A DNA stretch of 64,000 nt. Origin: Clonostachys chloroleuca (Eukaryota > Ascomycota > Sordariomycetes > Hypocreales > Bionectriaceae). Of the stretch, positions 11,565 through 23,809 are shown in pieces. Positions within the stretch are counted from its first letter, which is position 1. Every line of letters begins with the position of its first letter. A model generated the notes under the pieces. The model was not told the DNA's origin. It saw only the letters and a list, made by a program, of their open reading frames with translations, and searched no databases. The stretch covers positions 1,426,001 through 1,490,000 of the forward strand of contig JBANAY010000004.1 of assembly GCA_037952775.1 (NCBI GenBank), written 5' to 3'. Position numbers and translations under genes: made by a program.

Positions 11565-12356
11565 TCATCTCCCTATCTGCCCCGATGCTTCCCTGTCACA
11601 ACCAGTTGTCCCGACAATCTTCTGAATCCCAATATCCCAACTTTCGAAAAATGAAGCGCAAAAAAACTCCAGTGAGCCTCCAAACGATGTTTCTTTCCCA
11701 TTCTGTGGCCTATTCCTTTCGCCTCTATCCTCACCGTACGGGTCAGGCAAGTATCTCATTGTTGCTTGTTGAGTCACAGACGGGTCCCGGCCGTCGCCAA
11801 GCTGCGACAAGAGAAACCCATCTTCAAGCTCTAACTGGTCTCCGGAGGCTATGTAATACCCGTATTCCTCCTCCTCCAAGTTGAAGCACACGGGCTGGTG
11901 CGACAACAGCGGTGGTGGTGTCCGGGCCGTTGGCCCACGAACTACGTCGACTTTGTTCAATTTCGGGCTCTCTGGGACGAGGAACTCGTTTGAAGTAGGC
12001 GGCCCAGCGGCCCGTAGATGCTCCTGCTCCTGCAGAATCACACCACGTTTCCGAGCACATTATTAAGTACTGACTCATTCCAGGCGCTGGGAAGTATGTC
12101 TTGTGGCTTGGACTCCCACTGATGCGGGGTGGTCTGGTTTTGGGCCGACGTAGGCACACCACCGGACGGGACTGTTGTTTTTGTTGCCATGCTTGAAATA
12201 CCAAACGCGTGCCCAAGCCTTCTCGAGCATATTCTGGCCTCTTTTATAGTAAGAGAAAATCAAATCAGGAATCAATAGTGCCCAACAGGCTTGGGAGAAG
12301 GAAGTGACAGCGAAGAAGTGGGTGGGGTAAGCGCACACAGAGCCAAGTACAGCCAT
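11565..12356 (-). CDS. Hypothetical protein, tentative two-exon model
   Basis: Tentative exons are 12120-12356 and 11565-12029 on the minus strand, 233 residues, joined in phase by a 90-nt intron with a weak gtggga donor and a good ctgcag acceptor. Exon 1 has a hydrophobic segment (SQACWALLIPDLIFSYY) followed by KRGQNMLEKAWARVWYFKHG, so it may be membrane-anchored. Exon 2 is Pro-rich and acidic without recognisable domains. It is convergent with the CorA gene. The family is not recognised, and upstream exons are possible. Confidence 0.38.
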
Positions 12357-13441
12357 TGGAGTGAATCAAAGCTGCAGTTTTCACATCGGAACCCAACGGC
12401 TGCGTTTCCACTACTATTTGCAAAAGACGCTCTCTGATTGACTGACTCCGCAGGTCTTGGTCACACGAAGCCTGGCGAGTGCTTTCTAGAAAATTGAGGG
12501 AACGCCTTACCAGTCTACCCCCACCCAGATTCCAGATGTTCATGATTGTCCACATACATATCTGAGCTATTTATCGGAAGAATCATACCAGCAAGCGCTT
12601 GAGGAGCCTCAAGCGTTCGATATATTCATGCCTTTGTGTTTTGGCAACACTGTCCCGGCCATCGCCCTCCCTAATCATCAATGAACGGGGAAGAGCTTTC
12701 GATGCTGGCCTTTTCTTGCATTTGGAACCAAGGCCTAGTCTTCACGACAGGTTTTTTTTATATATTAAATCTCTTAGTCTTAACAGCCGGCACCACTTTA
12801 GCACTCCTTCCGTTTTGTACAAAAGGGAACAAAGTCACAGAGAAGAGCAGGCCATTCAATTTGACCAAAAAACTTAAACGACAGCCAAGGTTTCCAGCGT
12901 AGCCGTTTGGGGTGCGGTGTGCTTTGTAATGCAAAAGTGCAACATGGAAGAGCACGGAGAAATAAGGAAACCAGGTACTAGTAGCCAGTGATGTCCATAT
13001 ACCTGGCGGTCTTTGCTCGCTGTTGTAAACACACTCTCTGGCAATCCTTAAGAAGCCGGTCGACAGTAAAGACAGGCCAGTCTCGGCATTTCTCGAGTTG
13101 CCGATCTCCAAACAACATGCGCAGGCGGGACGGAGATCCGTCGCCGAGTAGAAATTGGGGTCAAAGCGGAGCCGCCACCGGCATCAGTCCGCCAAACCAC
13201 ATAAATACAGGCCTGCGATGTCGCTAATGGCTTAGGATTCATCCAGTGCAGAGAAACTTGTACATAAGTCGCTTCCCGGCGGCATCATCTCTCCTTGGCT
13301 CCTCTCAACTGCGCGGTTTTCTACCATACCGCACAACGGACCCAGAGCCAGATAATAAAAGGGTTGTTTGATCCTGCGCATTACAGTTCATAATCCCCCC
13401 GCATCCCATCATCTCATCCTCTTCTTTCCATCTGTGCTGCC
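12357..13441. other. Intergenic region
   Basis: No supported gene. It probably carries divergent promoters for the minus-strand hypothetical gene and the 5-oxoprolinase gene. Confidence 0.55.
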
Positions 13442-16400
13442 ATGTCTGGGGTGCAGATCTCCATCGACCGGGGTGGCACTTTCACAGATGTCCACGCATC
13501 AGTCCCCGGGCAAGACGACATCATTCTCAAGGTCCTGTCTGTCGACCCGGCCAACTACAATGACGCGCCTACTGAGGGCGTCCGCCGCATCCTAGAAATC
13601 ATCACAGGCAAGCCCCAGCCTCGAGGGCAGCCCTTAGACACCACACCCATCGAGCGCATCCGCATGGGCACCACAGTCGGCACCAACGCCCTGTTGGAGA
13701 GAAAAGGAGCCAAGTCAGCCCTGCTTATCACAAAGGGGTTCAAGGATCTTCTGCGGATCAGCAATCAGTCGAGACCCAAGATCTTCGACTTGACGGTAGA
13801 AACGCCCGAACTCCTCTACCAGTCCGTAGTGGAGGTAGATGAACGCATCACCCTCGAGGGGTACTCTGAGAACCCACACCCGGAGGAGATAGACGTGGCT
13901 TCTGACCCTGAACTCTGCTTGGGTCAGACTGGCGAGGTTGTCCGCGTGCTGCAGAAGCCAGACTTGATAGCCGTCCGTGGCTCACTGCAAAGCCTCTGGG
14001 ATCAAGGGTACAGATCGCTGTCCATTGTCTTTCTGCACTCGTACGTCTACCCCGAGCACGAGAAGCAAGTCGGGGCTCTGGCTCGGGAAATGGGCTTTTC
14101 CGCTGTGGAATCTGCCGCCCTCCAACCCATGATTAAAGCTGTTCCTCGGGGTACCTCCGCCACCGCCGACGCCTACCTCACACCCATTATTAAGTCATAC
14201 ATTGACTCCATCTCAGCCAACTTCCAGGGAGGTCTGGAAGCCGAGGGGCTCCGCTGCGACTTTATGCAATCTGATGGTGGCCTGGTTGACTACAAGAGCT
14301 TCAGTGGCTTGAAGAGCATTCTGTCTGGGCCAGCGGGAGGCGTAGTTGGTTATGCGCAGACCTCTTGGGATGATGACCAGAGAAAACCGGTCATTGGCTT
14401 CGATATGGGTGGTACATCAACCGACTGCTCTCGCTTTGCCGGCACTTACGAGCATGTTTTCGAGACGACCACGGCTGGTGTTTCAATTCAGTCGCCGCAG
14501 CTCGACATCATTACGTAGGTCCTCCCTCCCTTCGAGTGTCTAGACACGGTTCTGATCATCCATACTAACCTCGACCCTTCTCAGTGTTGCAGCTGGTGGC
14601 GGCTCGATGCTCTTCTGGCGCAACGGACTCTTTGCTGTCGGCCCAGAGTCTGCTGGCGCCCATCCCGGCCCTGCGTGTTACCGCAAGGGAGGCCCTTTAA
14701 CTATCACAGATGCAAACCTATTCTTGGGTCGCATCGTCCCTGAATACTTTCCCAAGATCTTTGGACCCAACGAGGACCAGCCACTGGGCACCGAGATCGT
14801 AGCTGAACTGTTTGCCAAACTGACAGACCAAATAAATGCTGACAACAGGGCTGCTGGGCGAGACGCATTCACTGCTCAGGACGTCGCTCTGGGATTCTTG
14901 CAAGTCGCCTCCGAGGTCATGGCACGACCTATTCGCGCCTTGACAGAGGCTCGCGGGTTCGATACTTCCGAACACCTCCTATCCTGCTTTGGCGGGGCTG
15001 GCGGCCAGAGCGCGTGCGACGTCGCCAATGCTCTGTCCATCACTCAGGTGGTCATTCACAAATACTCTTCTATTCTCTCGGCATACGGTCTCTCGCTAGC
15101 AGACTTGGTCCACGAAGTGCAGAAGCCGGCTGCTCTTGATTTTAACGAACAAAACTACTCAACAATCGAGAAGACCCTCAAGGAGATCTCGGACGAGGCG
15201 ATCGCGAATATGCTGAGCCAGGGTATTTCCAAAGATCACGTTCGTCTGGAGGTGTACTTGAATATGAGATACGTAGGCTCAAACTCTGCTTTTATGATTT
15301 TACAAACTGCCACTGGTGTCGACAGTTTCTTGAAGGAGTTCGAGGAGAAGCACGCCCGTGAGTTTGGCTTCATCTTCCCAGAGAAGAGAATCCTCATCGA
15401 CGACTACCGTGTGCGTGCCATCGGCTCTACGTCTAAGCCTGCAGAGAAGAGTCCTTACAAACAGTTGACGGAGATATCCAAGACGGAGGCGATTGCCCCA
15501 GTACCCGAGTCCAAGACAAAGGTGTTCTTCGTGGCTGGGGAGGGAAGCATCGACACTGATCTGTTCCAGCTTCAGAACCTCAAGCCGGGCACCCGGATTC
15601 CGGGACCAGCTCTAATTCTAGACAAGACCCAGACCATCCTTGTCAGACCAGAGGCTACTGCGATCATCCTGGAGAGCTCTGTGCTCATTGAGCTCCAGGA
15701 TGAGGCGTCGGCAAATCCCACTTCGTCATCGCAAAAGGATGAGCAGGCTGTTAACCCGATCCAGCTCTCCATCTTTGGACATCGGTTTATGTCCATAGCC
15801 GAGCAGATGGGCAGGACGCTCCAGAAAACTTCTGTATCTACCAACATCAAAGAGAGACTGGACTTCTCCTGCGCAATCTTCTCGCCCGACGGTGGCCTTG
15901 TGGCCAACGCCCCGCATGTCCCTGTTCATCTTGGCTCCATGCAATTCTGTGTTCGGCACTTGTACAATCAATGGAAAGGTCGTTTGGAAGAGGGAGACGT
16001 GTTGATCTCCAACCATCCATCCAGCGGCGGCACACACTTACCTGACATCACCGTTGTCACGCCTGTGTTCAACCAGGGAGAAATCATTTTCTTCGTGGCG
16101 TCTCGAGGCCACCACGCAGACATTGGCGGCACCCGTCCCGGTTCCATGCCTCCCGACTCTCACTGGCTGTACGAAGAAGGCGCTGCCATCTTGGGCGAGA
16201 AGCTTGTCAGTAACGGACGATTCAACGAGGAGCGCGTCATCGAGATCCTCCTCCACGAACCGGCCAAGATCCCGGGAGGATCTGGCACCCGTACCCTGAG
16301 CGACAACTTGTCGGATCTCAAGGCGCAGGTAGCAGCCAACAAACAAGGCATCAACTTGATCCATGCTCTTGTTCAGGAGTACACACTACCCCAGGTCCAC

Positions 16401-17365
16401 AAGTACATGTACGCCATCCAGGACAACGCCGAGCAGGCGGTGCGCTCCCTACTGAAGAAGATGCACGCCAACATGCCGGCATCAGGCCTCAAGGCGGTAG
16501 ACTACATGGACGACGGAACGCCCATCAGCCTCTCCATCACCATCGACAAGGATGCCGGCTCCGCCGTCTTCGACTTTGCCGGCACCGGTCCCCAGGTCTA
16601 CGGTAACACCAACGCCCCGCAGGCGATCACACACTCGGCCATCATCTACTGCCTGCGCAGCCTCGTCGCCTCGGAGATCCCCCTCAACCAGGGCTGCCTC
16701 AACCCCATCGACATCCGCATCCCCGAGTCCTCCATCCTGAGCCCGGCACAGGGCGCCTCCGTCGTGGGCGGCAACGTCCTCACCTCCCAGCGCATCACCG
16801 ACGTCATCCTCACGGCCTTTGGCGCCTGTGCCAACAGCTCCGGCTGCATGAACAACCTCACATTCGGCATCGGCGGCAAGAGCGTCAACGAGAAGGGCGA
16901 GGAGACGGTCGAAAAAGGGTTCGGGTACTACGAGACCATCGGCGGCGGCGCGGGCGCGGGACCGACCTGGCAGGGCACCGACGCGGTGCACACGCACATG
17001 ACCAACACGCGCATCACGGACCCGGAGGTGTTCGAGAAGCGGTACCCCGTGCTCCTGCGGGAGTTTGGCGTCCGGACGGGTTCTGCGGGCGCGGGCGCCA
17101 ACCGCGGAGGCGAGGGCATCGTCCGCGACATCGAGTTCCGCGTGCCGGGCGTGCAGGTCTCGATCCTCTCGGAGAGGCGGTCGCGGGCGCCGAGGGGCTA
17201 CGCGGGCGGCCAGGACGGCGGCATGGGCCAGAATCTGTGGGTGAGGAATGGGGGAGCTTCTGTTATCAACCTCGGGGGAAGGCGACGGCCAAGTTTGACA
17301 AGGGGGATCGTATCATCATCAGGACGCCAGGAGGCGGTGGTTGGGGGAAAGTACAGGAGGAATAG
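13442..17365 (+). CDS. OXP1: 5-oxoprolinase (ATP-hydrolysing), one-base frameshift near the C-terminus
   Basis: Exons 13442-14514 and 14585-17365, with a 70-nt intron (gtaggt/tcag). The N-terminal hydantoinase A part has the nucleotide-binding motifs ISIDRGGTFTDVHA and GFDMGGTSTDCSR; the hydantoinase B part starts about residue 760 with FGHRFMSIAEQMG and continues through HPSSGGTHLPD and GFGYYETIGGGAGAG. The enzyme opens 5-oxo-L-proline to glutamate using ATP in the cytosolic glutathione cycle. Near the end, at 17274-17282, the frame slips: one more A after the G5 run would read GGKATAKFDKGDRIIIRTPG and stop at 17363-17365, giving 1284 residues, close to the yeast enzyme. As written, the frame runs on to a spurious stop at 17702. 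Confidence 0.93.
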
Positions 17366-17795
17366 AATAACTCTTGGTAAATTTAGAAAAAATATAGCAA
17401 TAGATGGAAATTTACACAAGTTCCAAACCTTCGCGATGAGCGTATTCTCCATCGACTTTGTGTTGGTGATGGCTTCTCAGGGTTCGCATCAATCCTTCGG
17501 TATTGGTGCGTGTCGGGACCCAATAAAGGAAGCTGATGCGGTGCCTTGTCGGCAATATCTTGCCGCCTGCAAAGGGCCCTCGTATGACACCTCGTATTGG
17601 TATAAATCCCCCAGGTCCCCAGACATCCCGTCTCCCCATTTCTCCTCCTTCATTCATGCCGCTTGTGCCGCTGCATATCCTCACGTCCTGCACGATCAAT
17701 AGCTACCACCATACTTCTTCCGCTGTAAAAGCCCATATATAGTTGTCCCAACCACGTAGAATTGAACCAGGTGTCTGTCCATTACATGTTATAAA

Positions 17796-20776
17796 ATGGC
17801 AGACAAGATTGACTCCCCCATTGCTGTGAATGACGCCGTCTCCAGGGTGCTCGGGCTCGCAACTGAGCTCAGCAACATCACTTGGGAAGCCCATCATACC
17901 GATCCAGGTTGCCCGGAGCCGGTCAAGCTTGATATCCCTCCAATCCAACAGCAACTGCATGCCGCCGTCGCCGGGCTTGGCCTTGGCGGCCCCGACGTTG
18001 TTGCTACCGTCGGCGGCACTGCAGCCGAATCCGAGCCGGACCTTGCCCAATCCTGCCGCAAGATCGGTCTCGATCTTCTCCTCCGGCTCGAGCGAATCGA
18101 AAAAGCCGTGGGAGGATCTCAAGACTCTGTTTTGCATCTTGACACTTCCAAACTTTGTGCGCTTTGGTCATTTGATGATGTAAAGGCTTTGAGACAGCGG
18201 CTTGGAGACTTGCTGTTGCAATGGCAGCCTTCAGCCTTGTGAGCTCCCCTTGTAAGATACGCGCAGTGATCCAGCTCTAACTCTTTATCACCAGAGACAG
18301 CAGCCGGTTGAAATTGTCTACCTTGACCCTCAGAAATGACATGGAGGAGGCAAAGGAAATCGAGCCACCGAGCCAGAGTGACCCTCCCCCAGCTCAGAAG
18401 ACAAAAAGTGCCAAAGATCTGTTTTCAAAGCCGACGCCCAGCAGTCGCCGTCCTCGAGTTCCCCTCAACATTCTCTACGACTTCATTCTTGAGGGGCTGG
18501 CTTACAAGAGCATGCATGACCGAGAGCAAGAGATCACCAAGGCACATTTCCAAACCCTAAACTGGATCTTTGAGGACCAACTCGAAGATGCTTCCAGACT
18601 GCAGGTATCGCGCGCTTTGTCCTCCTGGCTTCGAACAGATGATCTGGGACCCATTTACTGGATCACCGGAAAGCCAGGTTCAGGCAAATCTACACTCACC
18701 CAATTCTTATTTCATCATCCTATCGCTACGGCTCTTCTGAAGAAATGGGCGGGAGGAGTCACCCCCATCAAGGCTGGTTTCTTCTTCTGGACCAGCGGGT
18801 CAAAAGACCAACGATCCCAGGCAGGGTTGCTACGCTCTTTGCTGTACCAACTGTTATCGGAGAACCTTGAACTGGTTCCAAAAACATTCCCCGACCTCTG
18901 GGCCAAGCTTCTCAATACCACCACCAAGGAGAGAATAATGATGGTCCTGGACTGGCCCGTTGAAGATCTGATGAATGCATTCCATGCTCTGCTAAAAGTT
19001 GCGATGGAGCAAAAGATAAAGATGTGTCTGTTCATTGATGGACTAGACGAGTTTGAGGGGAATCACCAGACCATCATCGACTTCTTCAAGGAAATCAGCT
19101 CGGGGCCGAACGGCAAATCACTCAAACTCTGCCTCTCATCGAGACCCTGGGCAGTGTTCGAGCAAGCATTTGAGACTGCTGTCCCAAACCTCAAGCTCCA
19201 AGATGTCAGCGTCGGCGACATGTACTCCTACGCCCTCGAGAAATTGAACAGCCAGCGTTCAACCCGTGAAGCACTGGCGAAAATGGACAGAGGTGGCGTC
19301 CAATTCGTCAATGACATGGTGCAGCGAGCTGACGGCGTGTTTCTTTGGATCAGACTGGCGGTTAACCGACTACACGAGAACTTTGACAACCATTCTGACC
19401 CCAGCAAACTCAACGACATTCTGCACTCCCTACCGACAGAACTAGACGCGCTCTTCACGAAATTCGTTTTCGAAGACCAGACCGCATCTCAGGTTGCCGA
19501 GACCGCCGCCATGTTCGAGCTCATCCGGGCGCGCGAGATCGTCGCTGGCTTTCTCCACGATGAGTCCTCAAACTCACTGACCTCGTGGGAGCTGATATTT
19601 GCCCTCGACGACTCTGACGACAGCAAAGCTCTAGAGCTGGAAGTCGAGCAAGTATTCTACGAAGATATAAGGAGTCGCTGCAAAGCCCTGGCTAACCGAA
19701 TTAACCGACGCTTCTCTGGTCTGCTCGTCCTCCATGAGCGCAGACGTGGCGGTAACCTGAGAACAACAAAGGAAGCCGCCTTAGCGGAGAGGAGAGTGAC
19801 CTACGTCCATCGCACAGTGAGAGATTGGCTGATGGAAGGTGACGGGGTCCAGGCTCGTCTGGTCAGACAGAGACCATCTCATTCCGACCCGCACCTGCGC
19901 CTGCTTCGCTCGTACGTCCTGCGACTGAAGCAGCCTGTGGATGAGATCGAGAAGCATCGCCGTCTCGACGACTGGTGGCCCGAGATAGCGCTTGCCATGA
20001 CGCACGCGAGGTACATCAGGAACGACCCCTCTGGCCTCCAGCGACCCTTTGTCAATGAGATGGAGAAGACGCTGTCATGGTACTGGCAGGCGAAGCCAGA
20101 CGATGCGTTTGACCACTGGGCGAGAAACGCCTTTGGCCCGTACGAGATCCGCGCAAAGGCGGCGCCCATCTGGCAGCCGTTCCTATGCCTCGCAACCAAG
20201 TTTGGGCTCACGCGGTATGTATGCGAGGAGGTCGCTGCTCGGACCCAGAAAGCTGGAGAGCCCTTCACGGACGAGGAGATCCTGGAGATGGACAAGGCGA
20301 CTCCGCTGCTCACCCACGCGGTCGAGTTTCTCTGCTCCCGTAACAAGACAATCTACCCGGTCTCTGACCCGGAGATGATTAAAGGATTATTGGGGTTGCT
20401 CGGAACCTCGAGCCCCGTCAACCGGGGGCCTAATCATGTGTACCAGGACTTCATGACCGGGAAGCCGAACACGCCGTGGCTGGCAACACTGCGCGGCTTG
20501 CGAGATGCGCGTCGGAGAGCCTGGATTGACTACTACGACGTCGATCCGCAAGGGACTGCACGCTGGGTCGAGATTGTCCGTCTGTTCATTGAAGATGGCG
20601 GTGCGGACGTCGATGCGGTCATCCTGAGGGACGCCTGGGATCCCGAGATCACTGCAATTGGAGTGCTGGAGTTGCTGGATGAGACGTACGGGGCGGTAGA
20701 GGTGAGGAGGCTGCGCGAAGACATGATGGCCAGGATTGCGCAGGTACATGGTAATGGTGTCGCGAAGCAGAGTTGA
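17796..20776 (+). CDS. NACHT STAND NTPase (NLR-like protein)
   Basis: Exons 17796-18238 and 18295-20776 encode 974 residues; the 56-nt intron (gtgagc, ctctaac, ccag) joins TT to A, keeping the frame. A helical N-terminal region of about 150 residues is followed by a Pro/Ser linker, then the NACHT core: Walker A GKPGSGKST at about 273-281, Walker B CLFIDGLDEFEG near 390, and sensor LKLCLSSRPW. The C-terminal part resembles the DUF7791-type region found after NACHT in many fungi, and I see no ankyrin, WD40 or TPR repeats. Such STAND proteins act as signalling switches in non-self recognition and programmed cell death. The ligand is unknown. The 430 bases before it hold only the end of the oxoprolinase reading frame and its promoter. 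Confidence 0.85.
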
Positions 20777-21963
20777 ACCTCGCCCAGCCATCATATCATA
20801 TTACTGGTAGATGCAATGTCAACTCAATTAAAGGCAGTCAATGTTCAGAATGCATTAAGTTAGCGATCAAATCAGTAGCTCGCCACCCGTTGTACTTGCA
20901 GCTCTCAGAAGATCAATTTGTAAAGAAGAGTAAGCTATGAATCATGGTGTAAGTGGACTACGGATCGCGGACGTGGCTGTCATGCCCATTATTGCGAGGT
21001 TGGCATTGTCAATTAATATTGCATTTTCCAGCGTTATCATTCAATCTTGATGCTAATAAGATATACAGCGCCCACACTCAATCAACTGCGTACCAAGTCG
21101 GGCTGACTGCTGCTGAGAGGATCATTGCGCCGCACAGTTTGATGGAAAGCCGGCTTTGTAGTAACATTGCAACCAATTGAGCCTTGAAAATTGGAAGCAG
21201 CACACGGCAAAGGGCACATAACCATAGTCTTAATCTTGAATGAAATCAATCTTAACCATTAATCGCTACCTACTCTAATTCAGCCTGATGCAGTTACCGA
21301 CTGATGAAACTGTCACTGTCATACAGCCTCCTGCTGGGGTGTAAGCCCATGTCTGCTCCTCCGTCCGGCGACGGGCAAGACACACAACCAACCCACCAAC
21401 ATCCGTCGTTCAGCGCGAAGAGAAACAGAAGGCTTTCGGAGTGGCGAAAATGTGCTGAGCTTCCAATTCCTCTCGGCTGGATGAGTTGATAGTCTTCTCG
21501 TCACTTTTCGCCATATGGACGTCGAGTGTTCCTCTGCATCAATTGAGATGCACTTGCTCGACCCCGTAAATTTTAGTTGCTACATGATTTTATCAGAGGC
21601 ACGAAGGAAAATATGTTTATGAAAAATATTGCATTATTCATTCCATGACCAGCATGAGTGCATGGCCAGCATGCTTTCGTTCTAAATGGTATATAATCGC
21701 ATGGTATCATCAACTCAACGCCCATGTTGCAAGCCCTTGCATTGAAACGCCTCAGCCAGAGGTAGAAAAAGAAAAGAAAAAGAAGATAAAGAAGATCTGA
21801 CAAAGGAAATAAAAGATATGAAAAATAATAAAAGGCTGAATAAAAAATAAAAAAAAAAGCAAATATGTGACAAAACGATATGTAGTCGCTTGTGTCATGA
21901 AGCTCAGAGAGTGGCGATTAAAGCGCAAGTGCGCCTCAACCCCCGTTTCACTTTATGACGGAC
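20777..21963. other. Intergenic region
   Basis: About 1.2 kb without a supported gene; AT-rich near 21770-21860 with A/G-rich low-complexity sequence. It serves as 3' flank of both converging genes. Confidence 0.6.
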
Positions 21964-22578
21964 TTAGAATCGGTTGCCCCATGCTTGCTGACCATACGGC
22001 TGATCACCGTATGGGCCGGCTGAGTGCGGCTCGTTGTAGGGCTCGGCATATTGACCGTGGGATGGGCGAGGTCGATGCGGTGGTGCGGTGAAGCCGTTCT
22101 CCTGGCCCATCTCGGGGGAACCAGCCTCGAGATCCCGCTCCTTCTCTGTCAGAGCGGCCTGCGCTTCCCTCTGGGCCTTCTTGCCCCTGCGGCGCATGCA
22201 GCAGCAGACGAGGATGAAGCAGAGGATGAGCAGAACACCGCCGCCGACAGCGATGCCGATGATGGCGGCTTTGGGCAGCTTGACACCCGAGTGCGTGGTG
22301 GTTGCAGTCTTGCTGGCCTTGGGGCTTGAGCTCGTAGTGCTGGGAGTGTCCAAGGTCTGCTGGTTCTCGACAGGGGATTCACCCGCGGTCTCCTCGTCCT
22401 GGTAGGGCGAGTCGCGGATGTACTGTGAGTCGTCTCTCCTCTGTTTTTCGAGATATCTTAGGACAAGGCGGAGGGTTTCTGTGTCGACCTCGCCGTAGGC
22501 TGCGTTCACCGCGTGGGGCATGGCGCATGCCAGCACCAGCGCATAGTAGGTGAGGTTTCGGGTGTTGATCAAAGACAT
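21964..22578 (-). CDS. Single-pass membrane protein with signal peptide
   Basis: Intronless, 204 residues from the ATG at 22578. Layout: signal peptide (YYALVLACAMPHAVNA), short ectodomain with YLEKQRRDDSQY, a Ser/Thr-rich segment suited to O-mannosylation, one strong transmembrane helix (AAIIGIAVGGGVLLILCFIL, about 109-128), a Cys cluster and a MRRRGKK stop-transfer signal, then a Pro/Gly/Tyr-rich cytosolic tail. This is the layout of small fungal type I surface proteins, similar in plan to Mid2/Wsc-type wall sensors, but no family-defining domain is seen. The open frame continues upstream without needing an earlier start. Confidence 0.8.
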   Translation of the reverse strand: MSLINTRNLTYYALVLACAMPHAVNAAYGEVDTETLRLVLRYLEKQRRDDSQYIRDSPYQDEETAGESPVENQQTLDTPSTTSSSPKASKTATTTHSGVKLPKAAIIGIAVGGGVLLILCFILVCCCMRRRGKKAQREAQAALTEKERDLEAGSPEMGQENGFTAPPHRPRPSHGQYAEPYNEPHSAGPYGDQPYGQQAWGNRF

Positions 22579-23809
22579 GCTGAAGGCTGGTGGGTGACTA
22601 AAGTCGAAGAATTGAACAAACAACAAAAGAAATAAGGGTGCAAAGTGGTGGTTGATTAAATAATTAAATAAATAAAAACCCCTTGATGACTTTTCCAGCA
22701 AGTCACGACTTATCCAGTAAGTCCAGAGTGTTGAGCAACTTAGCCTGTAAGTGAAGAGTGTTGAGTCTGCTTGGTGAGAATCGAGGTGAACGGGAGGCGA
22801 AGGCGAGCCTTATATGAATTCCGAGCAACCCCATGATTCTTCTTTTTCGGGCTCAAGCTCGAAACACTCGCTCGGTTGTTTCAAGCCTGCAGTCGCTCTC
22901 CATCGGAGCAGAGGTTCTTGTCATGGTATACAGCGTCCCCAGCCGGAGGGAGAAGCTGACGTCCAGCATGGGTGCTCCACCCGCGCCGATGGGAGGGATA
23001 AGAATCCCTACACAGTAGACAGTCATGAACGCCAACCAGCAAGCCTGGGCTTTTCTACTATGTATGGATAATCTTGAGATATGAGCAAGATAGGTTTTCT
23101 GGGATTTTTCTGGAATTATTCACATAGATGCCTGACGATATAAACATCATGTCCAAGCTGGCTGTAGTCGATCACCGACGCCCACTGGATGAATACTTCA
23201 GGGCCCGCTGTACATCCCTAAGCTCCATCAATGTCAGTGCACCACTACCGCTAATCGTGTGCTCCAGCATTACTCACACGCTCACCATATCCAGATTCCA
23301 GCCGGGCACCCTGAGACATACAGACCAGTCTCGACCAGCCCATGCCAATAGGAGGGGCCTTGTCAACACAGAATTAGCTAAGGCTACTCCGTCCCTCATT
23401 GCCAATTGCTCTAAAAAGGTGATAGGCCCATCCTCCGAAGGTAGGCGATGGTGGTCTGTGCTGGTGTCCCCATTTAGAACACTGATTGATGGGCCAACCA
23501 CCTGCCGACAAACCTGGGAGCCTCCGTTTGCCACCGAAAACTGTCGCATCGCGCAGGGCTCCCCTCCATTAGCCTTCCCCCTGGGTCCATGCTCATGATC
23601 TCATCTATGAGTTCACATGCCAGCCATTTGCACAAGGATCGATTTCTCTCAAGGGTCTTTTATTCACATCTTAATTATTCTGGCTCCTTTTTTAAATTTA
23701 AGCTCATCTCCAGCAACATGGCTACCATGCAGCGACCATCTATTCTTGGTGGTGAACAACCAGCCATCCCAGTGAGTGAACCCACAGCTCATTCCCGTCT
23801 CATCCACCT
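22579..23809. other. Intergenic region
   Basis: No supported gene. A 156-codon ATG frame at 23128-23598 has unusual composition and no recognisable motif and is regarded as chance. Short repeats of CCAGCAAGTC/CCAGTAAGTC type occur near 22690-22750 in the upstream region of the membrane-protein gene. Confidence 0.5.

Noticed and set aside
17366..17702. Extended C-terminus of 5-oxoprolinase if read as written
   Set aside because: The extension appears only because of the frameshift at 17274-17282; the family ends at the restored stop at 17363-17365.
23128..23598. 156-codon ATG frame on the plus strand
   Set aside because: No motif, no homology I can recall, and composition like random sequence; lies between two well-supported genes in probable flank DNA.
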